Shown here: positions 1-5,389 of the stretch, piece after piece
Layout: every line of letters starts with the position of its first letter
How positions within the stretch are numbered: the first letter of the stretch is position 1
DNA from: an uncultured Clostridia bacterium
GTDB taxonomy: Bacteria; Bacillota; Clostridia; Oscillospirales; Acutalibacteraceae
NCBI GenBank assembly: GCA_937916195.1
Contig: CALFTO010000031.1
Coordinates: forward strand, 1 to 9,273
Direction of reading: 5' to 3'
Length of the DNA stretch: 9,273 nucleotides
Position numbers and translations under genes: made by a program
The notes under the pieces: model-generated
Told to the model about the DNA's origin: nothing
Databases searched by the model: none
What the model saw: only the letters and a program-made list of their open reading frames with translations

Positions 1-137
1 GAAAGTATATTGAAGAAGGCAAAGACCTTCAGGGCAAGGGCTTTGACCCAAGAAAGCTTTTAGCTCCCGGTGCAGAAGCTATCAAGGCTACTGTTAGAGA
101 AAAGATTGAGCTCTTCGGCTCAGCAAACAAAGCTTAA
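1..137 (+). CDS. fba: Class II fructose-1,6-bisphosphate aldolase, C-terminal end (partial)
   Basis: The frame beginning at base 3 is open from the left edge to a TAA at 135-137 and encodes the last 44 residues of a protein. The segment FDPRKLLAPG, then an amphipathic helix and a LFGSANKA ending, resembles the C-terminus of clostridial class II fructose-bisphosphate aldolases, which often end in FGS(A/T)xKA. That zinc enzyme splits fructose-1,6-bisphosphate into dihydroxyacetone phosphate and glyceraldehyde-3-phosphate in cytosolic glycolysis. The catalytic domain lies outside the window, so the call rests on the tail alone. The gene is followed by a hairpin region and a strong terminator, so it probably ends its transcription unit here. 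Confidence 0.72.
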   Translation, partial: KYIEEGKDLQGKGFDPRKLLAPGAEAIKATVREKIELFGSANKA

Positions 138-143
138 AATAGT

Positions 144-229
144 TTATTTTTCCGTTATGCTTCCTCGCTTTCACCTCGCAGTATCTATATACAGCTTCGG
201 TTCTGCGAGATTGCCTAACGAAAAAATAA
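144..229. repeat. Large imperfect hairpin element in intergenic gap
   Basis: Bases 144-160 pair with 213-229 over 17 positions with two mismatches. Inside, CTCGCAG at 175-181 pairs with CTGCGAG at 203-209, leaving a loop of about 21 bases. The outer arms are T-rich on the left and A-rich on the right, so either strand could form a similar structure. The left side also carries a short direct repeat, CTCGC at 164-168 and again at 175-179. No coding potential is evident. It could be a decayed miniature palindromic element, a dispersed repeat, or an mRNA 3'-end structure of the aldolase gene. No second copy exists in this window, so repeat status is inference. Confidence 0.5.
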
Positions 230-260
230 CTCGATTTTATAAAACTTAATTACAATATAG

Positions 261-290
261 GGCGGGGGCTTGCTCCCGCCATTATTTTTT
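261..290 (+). terminator. Rho-independent terminator after aldolase gene
   Basis: GGCGGG at 261-266 pairs with CCCGCC at 275-280, with a further G-T wobble possible inside and a small loop. The GC-rich stem is followed by ATTATTTTTT at 281-290. It is placed to end the aldolase transcript. Its end runs directly into the probable alaX promoter. Confidence 0.85.
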
Positions 291-298
291 GCTAAAAT
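270..298 (+). promoter_or_regulatory. Probable extended -10 promoter of alaX, overlapping the terminator
   Basis: TGCTAAAAT at 290-298 reads as an extended -10 element (TG, one base, TAAAAT). A weak -35, TTGCTC at 270-275, lies 17 bases upstream and falls inside the terminator hairpin. Predicted transcription start is near 305, giving a leader of about 20 bases. The ribosome binding site AAGGCGGTG (313-321) precedes the ATG at 327. The -35 is poor, so the extended TG probably carries the activity. Confidence 0.5.
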
Positions 299-326
299 AT
301 ATGCATTAAATTAAGGCGGTGTTTTT

Positions 327-1475
327 ATGCCCACAATTAAATTGTACGAAACAAATTCATATATAAAAGAATTTGCCGCGACGGTGATTTCTTGTGAAGA
401 AAAAGACGGTGAGTGCTATGTTGTGCTTGACAAGACTGCATTTTTTGCCGAGGGTGGCGGACAGCCTGCCGACATGGGCAAAATGGGTGACGCAAATGTG
501 CTCGATGTTCAGATTAAAGACGGTATAGTTTACCATAAGGTTGATAAGCCTGTTCAAGTGGGTGAAACCGTAAATTGCGCAATAGATTGGGATATTCGTT
601 TTTCGCGTATGCAAAACCACTCTGCCGAGCATCTTGTGTCGGGTATAATTCACAATCTTTTCGGTTATAACAATGTTGGTTTTCATTTGAACGATAGACT
701 AGTAACACTTGATTGTGACGGACCTCTTACTGAAAACGATGTAGCAAAAATCGAGCTTGAAGCAAACAAGGCAATTTATGCGAATAAATCAATCAATATT
801 ATTTTTCCTACTGCTGACGAAATTGGCAATTATGATTATCGCAGTAAGCTTGACATTACCGAAAATCTTCGTCTTGTTGAGATTGAAAATTATGATTTGT
901 GCGCTTGCTGTGCTCCTCATGTGGCAAATACGGGCGAAATTGGTGTTATAAAAATTCTAAGCTTTATTCCCTACAAAAAAGGCACAAGAATTGAAATGGT
1001 TGCAGGGCTTTTAGCATTTAAGGACTATTGTAACATTCACAGTTCTGCAAAATCAATTATGAATTTACTCTCTGCGAAGCGTGAGGATATTTTCACTTCA
1101 ACAGAAAAAATCCATAAGGATTTGGGCGATGTGCGTGCCGAGAACAAAAAACTTTTAGCAGAATTAGCTCTCTTGCAAATGGAAAAACACGAAATAAGTA
1201 ACGGCATTTGCGTGTTCGTAAATAACGCTTCTTATGACGAGTTGCGAAACTGCTCAAATAGTCTTATAGAAGATTTTGTCTATTGCTATGCTTTTTCAAA
1301 TACTGACGGCGATAATTATATTTACATTGTTGCAAGTAAAGAGAATATTGTCCGCGAGAATGTGCAAAAAATCAATCAAGCTTTTAACGGTAAGGGCGGG
1401 GGCAGAGATTTTTATGCCCAAGGTAAAATAACAGCAAAGTCAAAAGAAGAAATATTGAAATATTTTGCAAAATAG
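327..1475 (+). CDS. alaX: Alanyl-tRNA editing hydrolase, AlaX-L type
   Basis: This is a free-standing protein of 382 residues that should hydrolyse mischarged Ser- or Gly-tRNA(Ala) in the cytosol, backing up alanyl-tRNA synthetase proofreading. The N-terminus has the synthetase-like FFAEGGGQPAD loop (about residues 39-49). The zinc/editing site is visible as H98xxxH102 and C194xxxH198. The region from about 250 to 290 is charged and helical, a likely coiled coil. The C-terminus ends in a DHHA1-like segment with a GKGGGRD loop (about 355-361), as expected for the long AlaX-L class. There is no synthetase catalytic domain, so this is not a truncated alaS. The ATG at 327 has AAGGCGGTG 5 bases upstream. 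The gene is a single unit with its own promoter and terminator. Confidence 0.92.
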   Translation: MPTIKLYETNSYIKEFAATVISCEEKDGECYVVLDKTAFFAEGGGQPADMGKMGDANVLDVQIKDGIVYHKVDKPVQVGETVNCAIDWDIRFSRMQNHSAEHLVSGIIHNLFGYNNVGFHLNDRLVTLDCDGPLTENDVAKIELEANKAIYANKSINIIFPTADEIGNYDYRSKLDITENLRLVEIENYDLCACCAPHVANTGEIGVIKILSFIPYKKGTRIEMVAGLLAFKDYCNIHSSAKSIMNLLSAKREDIFTSTEKIHKDLGDVRAENKKLLAELALLQMEKHEISNGICVFVNNASYDELRNCSNSLIEDFVYCYAFSNTDGDNYIYIVASKENIVRENVQKINQAFNGKGGGRDFYAQGKITAKSKEEILKYFAK

Positions 1476-1486
1476 CATTTGAAATT

Positions 1487-1513
1487 AAGAGTCCACGCAC
1501 AGTGGACTCTTTT
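1487..1513 (+). terminator. Rho-independent terminator after alaX
   Basis: A perfect 10-bp stem pairs AAGAGTCCAC (1487-1496) with GTGGACTCTT (1502-1511) around the loop GCACA, and a run of T follows. It starts 11 bases after the alaX stop codon. Confidence 0.9.
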
Positions 1514-1527
1514 CTAATTAGCGGGGA

Positions 1528-1556
1528 TTGTCATTTTTTATGAAAAATGATATATT
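1528..1556 (+). promoter_or_regulatory. Promoter with inverted-repeat operator in its spacer
   Basis: TTGTCA (1528-1533) and TATATT (1551-1556) are separated by exactly 17 bases, each one mismatch from the sigma-A consensus. A perfect inverted repeat, TCATTTTT (1531-1538) and AAAAATGA (1543-1550) around TATG, fills the spacer and overlaps the end of the -35. A dimeric repressor bound here would block RNA polymerase. The gene it drives encodes a helix-turn-helix protein, so autorepression is the simplest reading. The repeat could alternatively form an RNA hairpin, but it lies upstream of the predicted start near 1563, so a DNA role is more likely. Confidence 0.7.
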
Positions 1557-1579
1557 AAAAGCAGAAAAGGGGGATTAAT

Positions 1580-2404
1580 ATGAATAATGCAAAAACAGGA
1601 CAGTTTATCTCTGAAAAAAGAAAAGCATTAGGGCTTACTCAACAAGAACTGGCAGAAAAACTGCAGATTACCAATAAAGCCGTTTCAAAATGGGAAACAG
1701 GTGACGGTATGCCTGATGTTCAGCTTTTAAGCCCATTGGCAAAAGAACTTGGTACAACTGTTGACGAAATCCTTAATGGCGAAGAACAAAAGAAAGAAGA
1801 ACCAAAGAGTCCATTATCAACAACTTGTCTGGATTTACCGGTCGGTGTTGTAATGGTATGTGCGGTGGCTTTTGCCTATGCTTTCTACAATGTGATTTTA
1901 TCATTGATATCTGCAACACAATATTTGTGTATTGATGTTTACAGTGATGATTTAGTGGGAAGATTGCCGATTTTCTTTATATGTTTGGGCTATGCAGTCT
2001 ATTGGGCAATAATTTCGTTGATTTTTATGAGCCGATTTCTCAAAATTTTTGATTATCATTTGAACATTGAAAAGCCATTGACTATTGTTGCTTTCGTATT
2101 AGGTTTTGTGATGCTTTTTGCACAGCAATATGATTTTTCGCCTATAAATTACGGATTGTTTATGTTTTCATTTGCATTGCTTTTAGGCACATTTCACGGC
2201 TATAAAGTTCCTCATAAAGTGTTTTATGGGCTTGCATTACTTGCAACATGTGTCTATGGATTTGTTGCTATACTTACTGAGGGTACTGACCGCGATGTTC
2301 AAATGTACATTTTTATCAGCCGATTAGTAACGACATTAATATTCTATATTTTGTATGGACTTCTCGAAAAATTCAGCAATGAATATGAGGGTGTAGAGGA
2401 ATAA
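1580..2404 (+). CDS. XRE-type helix-turn-helix regulator with six-helix membrane domain
   Basis: The 274-residue protein begins with a Cro/C1-type DNA-binding domain (about residues 8-62) containing LGLTQQELAEKLQITNKAVS followed by KWETG. A short charged linker (about 68-78) leads to roughly six predicted transmembrane helices near 86-112, 129-153, 166-183, 190-207, 214-232 and 241-261. The C-terminus is short and acidic. This layout, an N-terminal HTH tethered to a membrane domain, is common in Firmicutes, usually without an assigned ligand. It suggests a regulator that senses a membrane or extracytoplasmic cue, or that is held at the membrane. The ATG at 1580 follows a strong AAAGGGGGA site (1566-1574). 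The promoter carries a perfect inverted repeat, a candidate autoregulatory operator. No target gene is adjacent: a terminator follows and the next gene is ylmH. The function is unknown. Confidence 0.85.
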   Translation: MNNAKTGQFISEKRKALGLTQQELAEKLQITNKAVSKWETGDGMPDVQLLSPLAKELGTTVDEILNGEEQKKEEPKSPLSTTCLDLPVGVVMVCAVAFAYAFYNVILSLISATQYLCIDVYSDDLVGRLPIFFICLGYAVYWAIISLIFMSRFLKIFDYHLNIEKPLTIVAFVLGFVMLFAQQYDFSPINYGLFMFSFALLLGTFHGYKVPHKVFYGLALLATCVYGFVAILTEGTDRDVQMYIFISRLVTTLIFYILYGLLEKFSNEYEGVEE

Positions 2405-2414
2405 ATATGAGTTG

Positions 2415-2451
2415 AAGAAAGGTTGCGGTCTTGACCCCAATCTTTCTTTTT
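2415..2451 (+). terminator. Long hairpin terminator after the HTH-membrane gene
   Basis: AAGAAAG (2415-2421) pairs with CTTTCTT (2442-2448). The stem continues inward through a G-T wobble and TTG/CAA, a single C-C mismatch, and GGT/ACC, closing on the loop CTTG (2430-2433). T residues run to 2451. The stop codon is 11 bases upstream. The hairpin makes a TTG start at 2431, in its loop, unlikely for the next gene. Confidence 0.85.
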
Positions 2452-2459
2452 GTTAGAAT
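2431..2459 (+). promoter_or_regulatory. Probable ylmH promoter embedded in the preceding terminator
   Basis: TTGACC (2431-2436) is a 5/6 match to the -35 box and starts within the terminator loop. TAGAAT (2454-2459), 17 bases downstream, is a 5/6 -10 box preceded by an extended TG at 2451-2452. Predicted transcription start is near 2466, so the GGTGA ribosome binding site (2466-2470) would sit at the very 5' end of the mRNA. The promoter shares most of its bases with the terminator. Confidence 0.6.
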
Positions 2460-2475
2460 TGCTTTGGTGATTAAG

Positions 2476-3213
2476 TTGACAGATAAACAAAAAAGGTTTG
2501 AAGATTTGGCATCTCGTTCAAATGAGCGCGGATACCCGATATATTCCGATTTTCTTGGCATTTCCGAAATTTCGGAGCTTTTTGCCTGCCGTTTTCCTGT
2601 ATCCGTCAATCTTTGGGGTGGTTATGAGGGCGCAGAACGCTCTGTCGCCTGCTTCGGTGACCGCGAATATTTTACCGATAATGGTGATTATCCCATAAAA
2701 TGTATACTTATTGAGCCGGTCAATCAAAAATTCGCCGACGATTTAACTCACCGCGATTTTTTAGGCTCGCTTATGGGCTTGGGTATTCGTCGCGAGGTGC
2801 TGGGAGATATAATAATCAGCGAAAATAAAGGCTTTTTGTTCTGCCTTGACACAATTGCAGATTACATCATTGAAAATCTCACACAGGTAAAGCACACAAC
2901 CGTTGAGTGTAAAACAACAGATGAAATCCCGCAAAACGCATTGCCACAGCCCGAAAATATAGAGTTAATTGTGTCGTCTGAAAGGCTTGATGTGATTGTA
3001 GCCGCAGTTTATAACCTTTCTCGAAGTAAGGTGTTGCCATATTTTGAACACGAAAGAGTATTTGTAAACGGTAAGGCAGAAATGCGAGCCTCGGCAGTTG
3101 TGAATATCGGTGACAAAATTTCTGTTCGCGGATTTGGTCGCTTTATTTATGACGGTGTGCTTCGCCACACCAAAAAGGACCGACTTGTAATAAGTATAGA
3201 TATATACAAATAA
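2476..3213 (+). CDS. ylmH: YlmH-like S4-domain RNA-binding protein
   Basis: The 245-residue protein matches the YlmH family. It has an N-terminal alpha/beta region, the diagnostic HRDFLGSLMGLGIRREVLGD segment in the middle, and a C-terminal S4 RNA-binding domain with RLDVIV, then NLSRSK, VFVNGK, and the NIGDKISVRGFG strand. Family members bind RNA or ribosomes. B. subtilis YlmH has been linked to ribosome-associated quality control, binding stalled large subunits, and ylmH often lies near division and sepF genes; here it stands alone. I choose TTG 2476 because GGTGA lies 5 bases upstream and family homology begins there. The frame is open back to TTG 2431, but that codon sits in a terminator loop and a -35 box and adds an unconserved hydrophobic stretch. 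GTG 2467 and TTG 2464 are other in-frame options. Confidence 0.87.
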   Translation: MTDKQKRFEDLASRSNERGYPIYSDFLGISEISELFACRFPVSVNLWGGYEGAERSVACFGDREYFTDNGDYPIKCILIEPVNQKFADDLTHRDFLGSLMGLGIRREVLGDIIISENKGFLFCLDTIADYIIENLTQVKHTTVECKTTDEIPQNALPQPENIELIVSSERLDVIVAAVYNLSRSKVLPYFEHERVFVNGKAEMRASAVVNIGDKISVRGFGRFIYDGVLRHTKKDRLVISIDIYK

Positions 3214-3247
3214 ACCGCCCGATTTTATAATCGAGCGGTAATTTTTT
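3214..3247. terminator. Convergent terminator between ylmH and the ECF S-component gene
   Basis: ACCGC (3214-3218) pairs with GCGGT (3235-3239); after one C-A mismatch, CGATT (3220-3224) pairs with AATCG (3229-3233), loop TTAT. On the plus strand ATTTTTTATT follows (3241-3250), a good T-tract overlapping the end of the opposing gene. On the minus strand the tract is weaker. It begins directly after the ylmH stop and probably serves both convergent genes. Confidence 0.85.
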
Positions 3248-3857
3248 ATTTGAATTTTTTTGTTGCTTTTTCAACTGCCAAGGCTACGGGTGGTGCAATC
3301 AAAATGGTGCTCACAACCTCCATAACACCGTTAAGTCCCACAAAGGCAACTAAAAATGCCCAAAGATTTTCTGTGCCTGCACGCATACTCATTATATAAT
3401 CGCTGTTGCCAAAGAAAAGCATAAGCAATGTCATAAAGAATACGGTGTTGAATATGGGAGCTGAAAGGCTTGCAACTACAACTGCAACACCTTTTTTGAA
3501 CCTTGCGAGAGCCTTGTAGACAAGCCCGCAAAGATACCCCATAAGCACACGGGGGATAAGACACATAATAAATGTGTAAATTGGATTAATGCTCATAAGC
3601 GTTGTGCCGAAAATATCGAGGCCAAAGCATTGCACAAAGCTTGTAATACCGAATACAAGCCCTAAAAATGCGCCTGACTTTTCGCCCAATGTGATAGCGC
3701 CCACCGCTACGGGAATCATGATGAAGGTCATTTTTACAAGACCTAACTGCAAGTACCCAATGGGTGTGAATGCCATCAGCACAACAATTGCCGCGAGCAT
3801 TGCGTTTTCGGTCAAAGTCAAGATTTTTTTCTTGCTCAACCTTTTGTTTGCTGACAT
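3246..3857 (-). CDS. ECF transporter S component, probably for pantothenate
   Basis: The 203-residue protein is very hydrophobic, with about six membrane helices and a basic N-terminus and C-terminus. The opening LTENAMLAAIVVLMAFTPIG, followed by a VKMTFIMIPVAVGAITLG stretch, is typical of the substrate-binding S component of energy-coupling-factor vitamin transporters. Such S proteins capture a vitamin at the membrane and use a shared EcfT/EcfA module, not encoded here, for ATP-driven uptake. The upstream gene is coaX, whose substrate is pantothenate, so pantothenate is the likely cargo (inference from context). The ATG at 3857 follows a textbook AAGGAGGA site on the minus strand (3864-3871). 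It probably shares the coaX transcript, although a TATAAT (complement of 3914-3919) just downstream of a palindromic repeat could give a secondary start. Confidence 0.82.
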   Translation of the reverse strand: MSANKRLSKKKILTLTENAMLAAIVVLMAFTPIGYLQLGLVKMTFIMIPVAVGAITLGEKSGAFLGLVFGITSFVQCFGLDIFGTTLMSINPIYTFIMCLIPRVLMGYLCGLVYKALARFKKGVAVVVASLSAPIFNTVFFMTLLMLFFGNSDYIMSMRAGTENLWAFLVAFVGLNGVMEVVSTILIAPPVALAVEKATKKFK

Positions 3858-3918
3858 ATATATTCCTCCTTGCTGCTGTTCTCGACACCGAGATACAACG
3901 CAAATATTGACGAATTAT

Positions 3919-3968
3919 AGCCTCCCTTGTTAAAGGGAGGGGGACCGCGGAACGCGGTGGAGGGATTC
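3919..3968 (+). repeat. Palindromic repeat, copy A
   Basis: This approximately 50-base element has two hairpins. CCTCCCTT (3921-3928) pairs with AAGGGAGG (3933-3940) around GTTA. ACCGCG (3944-3949) pairs with CGCGGT (3953-3958) around GAA. It ends in GGAGGGATTC (3959-3968), whose last base overlaps the coaX stop codon. Two relatives lie at 5326-5373 and 5390-5438. It sits between coaX and the ECF gene on their shared transcript and has no T-tract, so it may act as an mRNA processing or stability structure, not a terminator. Confidence 0.85.
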
Positions 3969-4735
3969 TATTTAGTTTTTTTCTCGTATATAGCTTTAAG
4001 TCCCTTTAAAATAAGGTCGCCGTCATAAATCATTTCTCGCTTGCAAACGGGAGTGATGAATGAAGAAAGACCGCCCGTTGCAATAATAGTTTTCGGCTCG
4101 CCAAGTTCTTCTGCAAAACGGTCAAGAAGCCCGTCAATCATAGCCGCCGTGCCGAGCACAATTCCGCTTTGCATACTCTCAATGGTGTTTGTTCCGCAAG
4201 CCTTTTTGGGTGGCTCAAGGCTTATTGCGGGGAGTAACGAGCTGGTGTCGGTGAGTGCCTTTACTGAAATTGCAACACCGGGGGCAATCATACAACCGCG
4301 AAAACCTCGATTTTCATCAACTGCGAAAATCTTCGTTGCTGTGCCAAGGTCAACCACAAATGCGGGCAAGTCATATTCTGCTACCACACCAACTGCACCT
4401 GCCGCCAAATCAGCACCAAGCTGGGCAGGATTGTCAATCATAATATTAAGACCTGTTTTAACGCCGGGGGAAAGCACAATAACCCTTTTGCCCGTAAGTC
4501 TTTTAACCGCGTTTTTAATATGTACGGTAATTTCGGGCACAACCGAAGAAATAACTGCACCTTCAATATCGGTAGTCTTTATGTTATAAACGGAAAAGAT
4601 GTTAACAAAATCAACGGCAAACTGGTCGTCAGTTTTTTGCCTGTCAGTAGCCAAACGGGCACTCATTGTGAGCACATCACCGTCAAAAATGCCGAGATTT
4701 ATATTTGTGTTGCCAATGTCAATTGTAAGAAGCAT
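3968..4735 (-). CDS. coaX: Type III pantothenate kinase
   Basis: The 255-residue protein catalyses the first step of coenzyme A synthesis, ATP-dependent phosphorylation of pantothenate, in the cytosol. It shows the ASKHA-fold motifs of type III kinases: the N-terminal phosphate loop DIGNTN (residues 6-11), GADLAAGAVG (107-116, D109 the likely catalytic acid), VDLGTATK (128-135), the GCMIAPG loop (147-153), GTNTIESMQSG (181-191) and ATGGLSSFI near the C-terminus. Length is normal for the family. I choose the ATG at 4735, because GAGGTG lies just upstream on the minus strand and the family starts with MLLTIDIGNTN; an upstream in-frame ATG at 4774 would lie within the promoter. The downstream partner is an ECF S component, so vitamin uptake and first use appear co-transcribed. 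Type III kinases are generally insensitive to CoA feedback. Confidence 0.95.
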   Translation of the reverse strand: MLLTIDIGNTNINLGIFDGDVLTMSARLATDRQKTDDQFAVDFVNIFSVYNIKTTDIEGAVISSVVPEITVHIKNAVKRLTGKRVIVLSPGVKTGLNIMIDNPAQLGADLAAGAVGVVAEYDLPAFVVDLGTATKIFAVDENRGFRGCMIAPGVAISVKALTDTSSLLPAISLEPPKKACGTNTIESMQSGIVLGTAAMIDGLLDRFAEELGEPKTIIATGGLSSFITPVCKREMIYDGDLILKGLKAIYEKKTK

Positions 4736-4762
4736 AATTTCACCTCGCAAAACGATGTAAAT

Positions 4763-4791
4763 ATTATACTGCAATTTTATAAGATTGGCAA
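4763..4791 (-). promoter_or_regulatory. Promoter of coaX-ECF operon
   Basis: On the minus strand TTGCCA (complement of 4786-4791) and a perfect TATAAT (complement of 4763-4768) are 17 bases apart. Start would fall near 4756, giving a leader of about 20 bases that contains GAGGTG. No regulatory repeat or riboswitch-sized leader is visible. Confidence 0.78.
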
Positions 4792-4808
4792 GATTTTTAT
4801 ATCGACCC

Positions 4809-5018
4809 CTACAAAGTCCGATGCTTTATTTCAATTTCTATCATATGTATTTTAGCTTCTTCTTCTCTCTCAATAAAATGCTCGCAGGCTTTTTGTGTGC
4901 CATCGCGATGTTTAAGTCGCGGATAAACACAATGGCCGTTATCAATTTCACTAAATCTGCCTGACGATTTAATATAATGTTTAATAAAATGCCCACAATT
5001 AGCACATTTTTGTTCCAT
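4809..5018 (-). CDS. Small four-cysteine protein, putative zinc binder
   Basis: I do not recognise a named family with certainty. The 69-residue product has C5xxC8, then C30 (in GHC) and C45 (in ACEHF), a spacing that could bind one zinc ion. Histidines at 10, 29 and 47 flank the cysteines. The C-terminal third is highly charged, with a run of Glu and then a Lys/His-rich tail, and looks helical. It has no signal peptide or membrane segment, so it is probably cytosolic. The ATG at 5018 has GAGGTG 6 bases upstream; an ATG at 5042 lies upstream of that site and is less likely. It is transcribed divergently from an XRE repressor from a near-consensus promoter overlapped by a 23-base perfect palindrome, so it is probably repressed by that neighbour. 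It could be a protein-interaction partner or anti-repressor, but this is speculation. Confidence 0.75.
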   Translation of the reverse strand: MEQKCANCGHFIKHYIKSSGRFSEIDNGHCVYPRLKHRDGTQKACEHFIEREEEAKIHMIEIEIKHRTL

Positions 5019-5048
5019 ATTTATCACCTCAAAATAATTCATATAAAT

Positions 5049-5077
5049 ATTTTATCTGTATTACAGATAAAAGTCAA
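5049..5077 (-). promoter_or_regulatory. Promoter of the four-cysteine gene, overlapped by operator 1
   Basis: On the minus strand TTGACT (complement of 5072-5077) and TAAAAT (complement of 5049-5054) are separated by exactly 17 bases. A perfect 23-base palindrome at 5050-5072, half-site TTTTATCTGTA around a central T, fills the spacer. Bound repressor would exclude RNA polymerase. The downstream leader is about 24 bases and contains GAGGTG. Confidence 0.8.
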
Positions 5078-5094
5078 TATCTGTTTTAAAGATA
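5050..5094. promoter_or_regulatory. Twin operators in divergent XRE/cysteine-protein region
   Basis: Operator 1 is centred at 5061 (core TATCTGTATTACAGATA, 5053-5069). Operator 2 at 5078-5094 matches that 17-base core at 15 positions (TATCTGTTTTAAAGATA). The centres are 25 bases apart, between two and three helical turns. Operator 1 is a perfect palindrome and lies in the minus-strand promoter. Operator 2 is less symmetrical and lies just upstream of the -10 of the plus-strand xre gene. The expected logic is that a small XRE dimer represses its neighbour tightly and itself more weakly. Confidence 0.75.
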
Positions 5095-5103
5095 TGGCAT
5101 AAT
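5095..5103 (+). promoter_or_regulatory. Extended -10 of the XRE gene
   Basis: TGGCATAAT at 5095-5103 reads as TG, one base, CATAAT, one mismatch from the -10 consensus. No good -35 lies 16-18 bases upstream, where operator 2 sits instead. Start near 5110 would leave a very short leader before GGGTGAT (5110-5116) and the ATG at 5121. Confidence 0.5.
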
Positions 5104-5120
5104 ATTTTTGGGTGATTTTT

Positions 5121-5324
5121 ATGATATTTAAAAATTTAAGAACAATTCGTGAGGATAATGATTTAAGACAAAGTGATATTGCAAAAATCCTTAATATTTC
5201 CCAAAATACATATTCGCAATATGAAACAGGAGTAATTTCGCTTACGGCAGAGGTTTTAATAAAATTAGCAGATTATTATGGCGTAAGTGTGGATTATTTA
5301 TTAGATAGAACTGATGAAAAATAA
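5121..5324 (+). CDS. Small XRE-family transcriptional repressor
   Basis: The 67-residue protein is essentially a single Cro/C1-type helix-turn-helix domain. FKNLRTIREDNDLRQSDIAK supplies helices 1-2, ILNISQNTYSQYETG contains the recognition helix (about residues 26-33), and LIKLADYYGVSVDYLLDRTDE completes the five-helix fold. There is no sensor or membrane domain, so any signal must come through a partner or by dissociation. I choose ATG 5121 because GGGTGAT (5110-5116) is 4 bases upstream; an in-frame GTG at 5112 lies inside that site. It is divergent from the four-cysteine gene, with two matching operators between, which predicts control of both genes. An inverted pair of palindromic repeats follows directly after the stop codon. 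Confidence 0.9.
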   Translation: MIFKNLRTIREDNDLRQSDIAKILNISQNTYSQYETGVISLTAEVLIKLADYYGVSVDYLLDRTDEK

Positions 5325-5325
5325 A

Positions 5326-5373
5326 GCGCCCCTTGGTTATTGGGGAGAGGGCCACGAAGTGGCGAGGGGATTC
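5326..5373 (+). repeat. Palindromic repeat, divergent copy C
   Basis: This is a variant of the same element in the same orientation as copy A. CCCC (5329-5332) pairs with GGGG (5342-5345). GCCAC (5351-5355) pairs with GTGGC (5359-5363) around the same GAA loop as copy A. It ends in GAGGGGATTC, close to copy A's ending. It begins 2 bases after the XRE stop codon and may serve as that gene's 3' end, although there is no T-tract. Confidence 0.72.
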
Positions 5374-5389
5374 CTGTTAATTGTTATAT

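Noticed and set aside
138..326. T-box riboswitch ahead of alaX
   Set aside because: No T-box consensus or antiterminator is visible. The hairpins lie before the predicted alaX transcription start, and a plain terminator of the aldolase gene explains the main one.
2431..2475. N-terminal extension of ylmH from TTG 2431
   Set aside because: The codon lies in a terminator loop and in a -35 box, has a poorly placed ribosome binding site, and adds an unconserved hydrophobic stretch.
3919..3940. Intrinsic terminator between coaX and the ECF gene
   Set aside because: The stem is strong but no T-tract follows on either strand, so read-through to the ECF gene is expected.
4041..4589. 182-codon plus-strand open frame opposite coaX
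   Set aside because: It is the antisense shadow of coaX, which has full family motifs, a promoter and a ribosome binding site. The opposing frame is low-complexity and lacks a start signal.
4809..5324. Toxin-antitoxin pair
   Set aside because: The genes are divergent, not co-transcribed, and the cysteine protein has no recognisable toxin features. A repressor with a regulated partner fits better.
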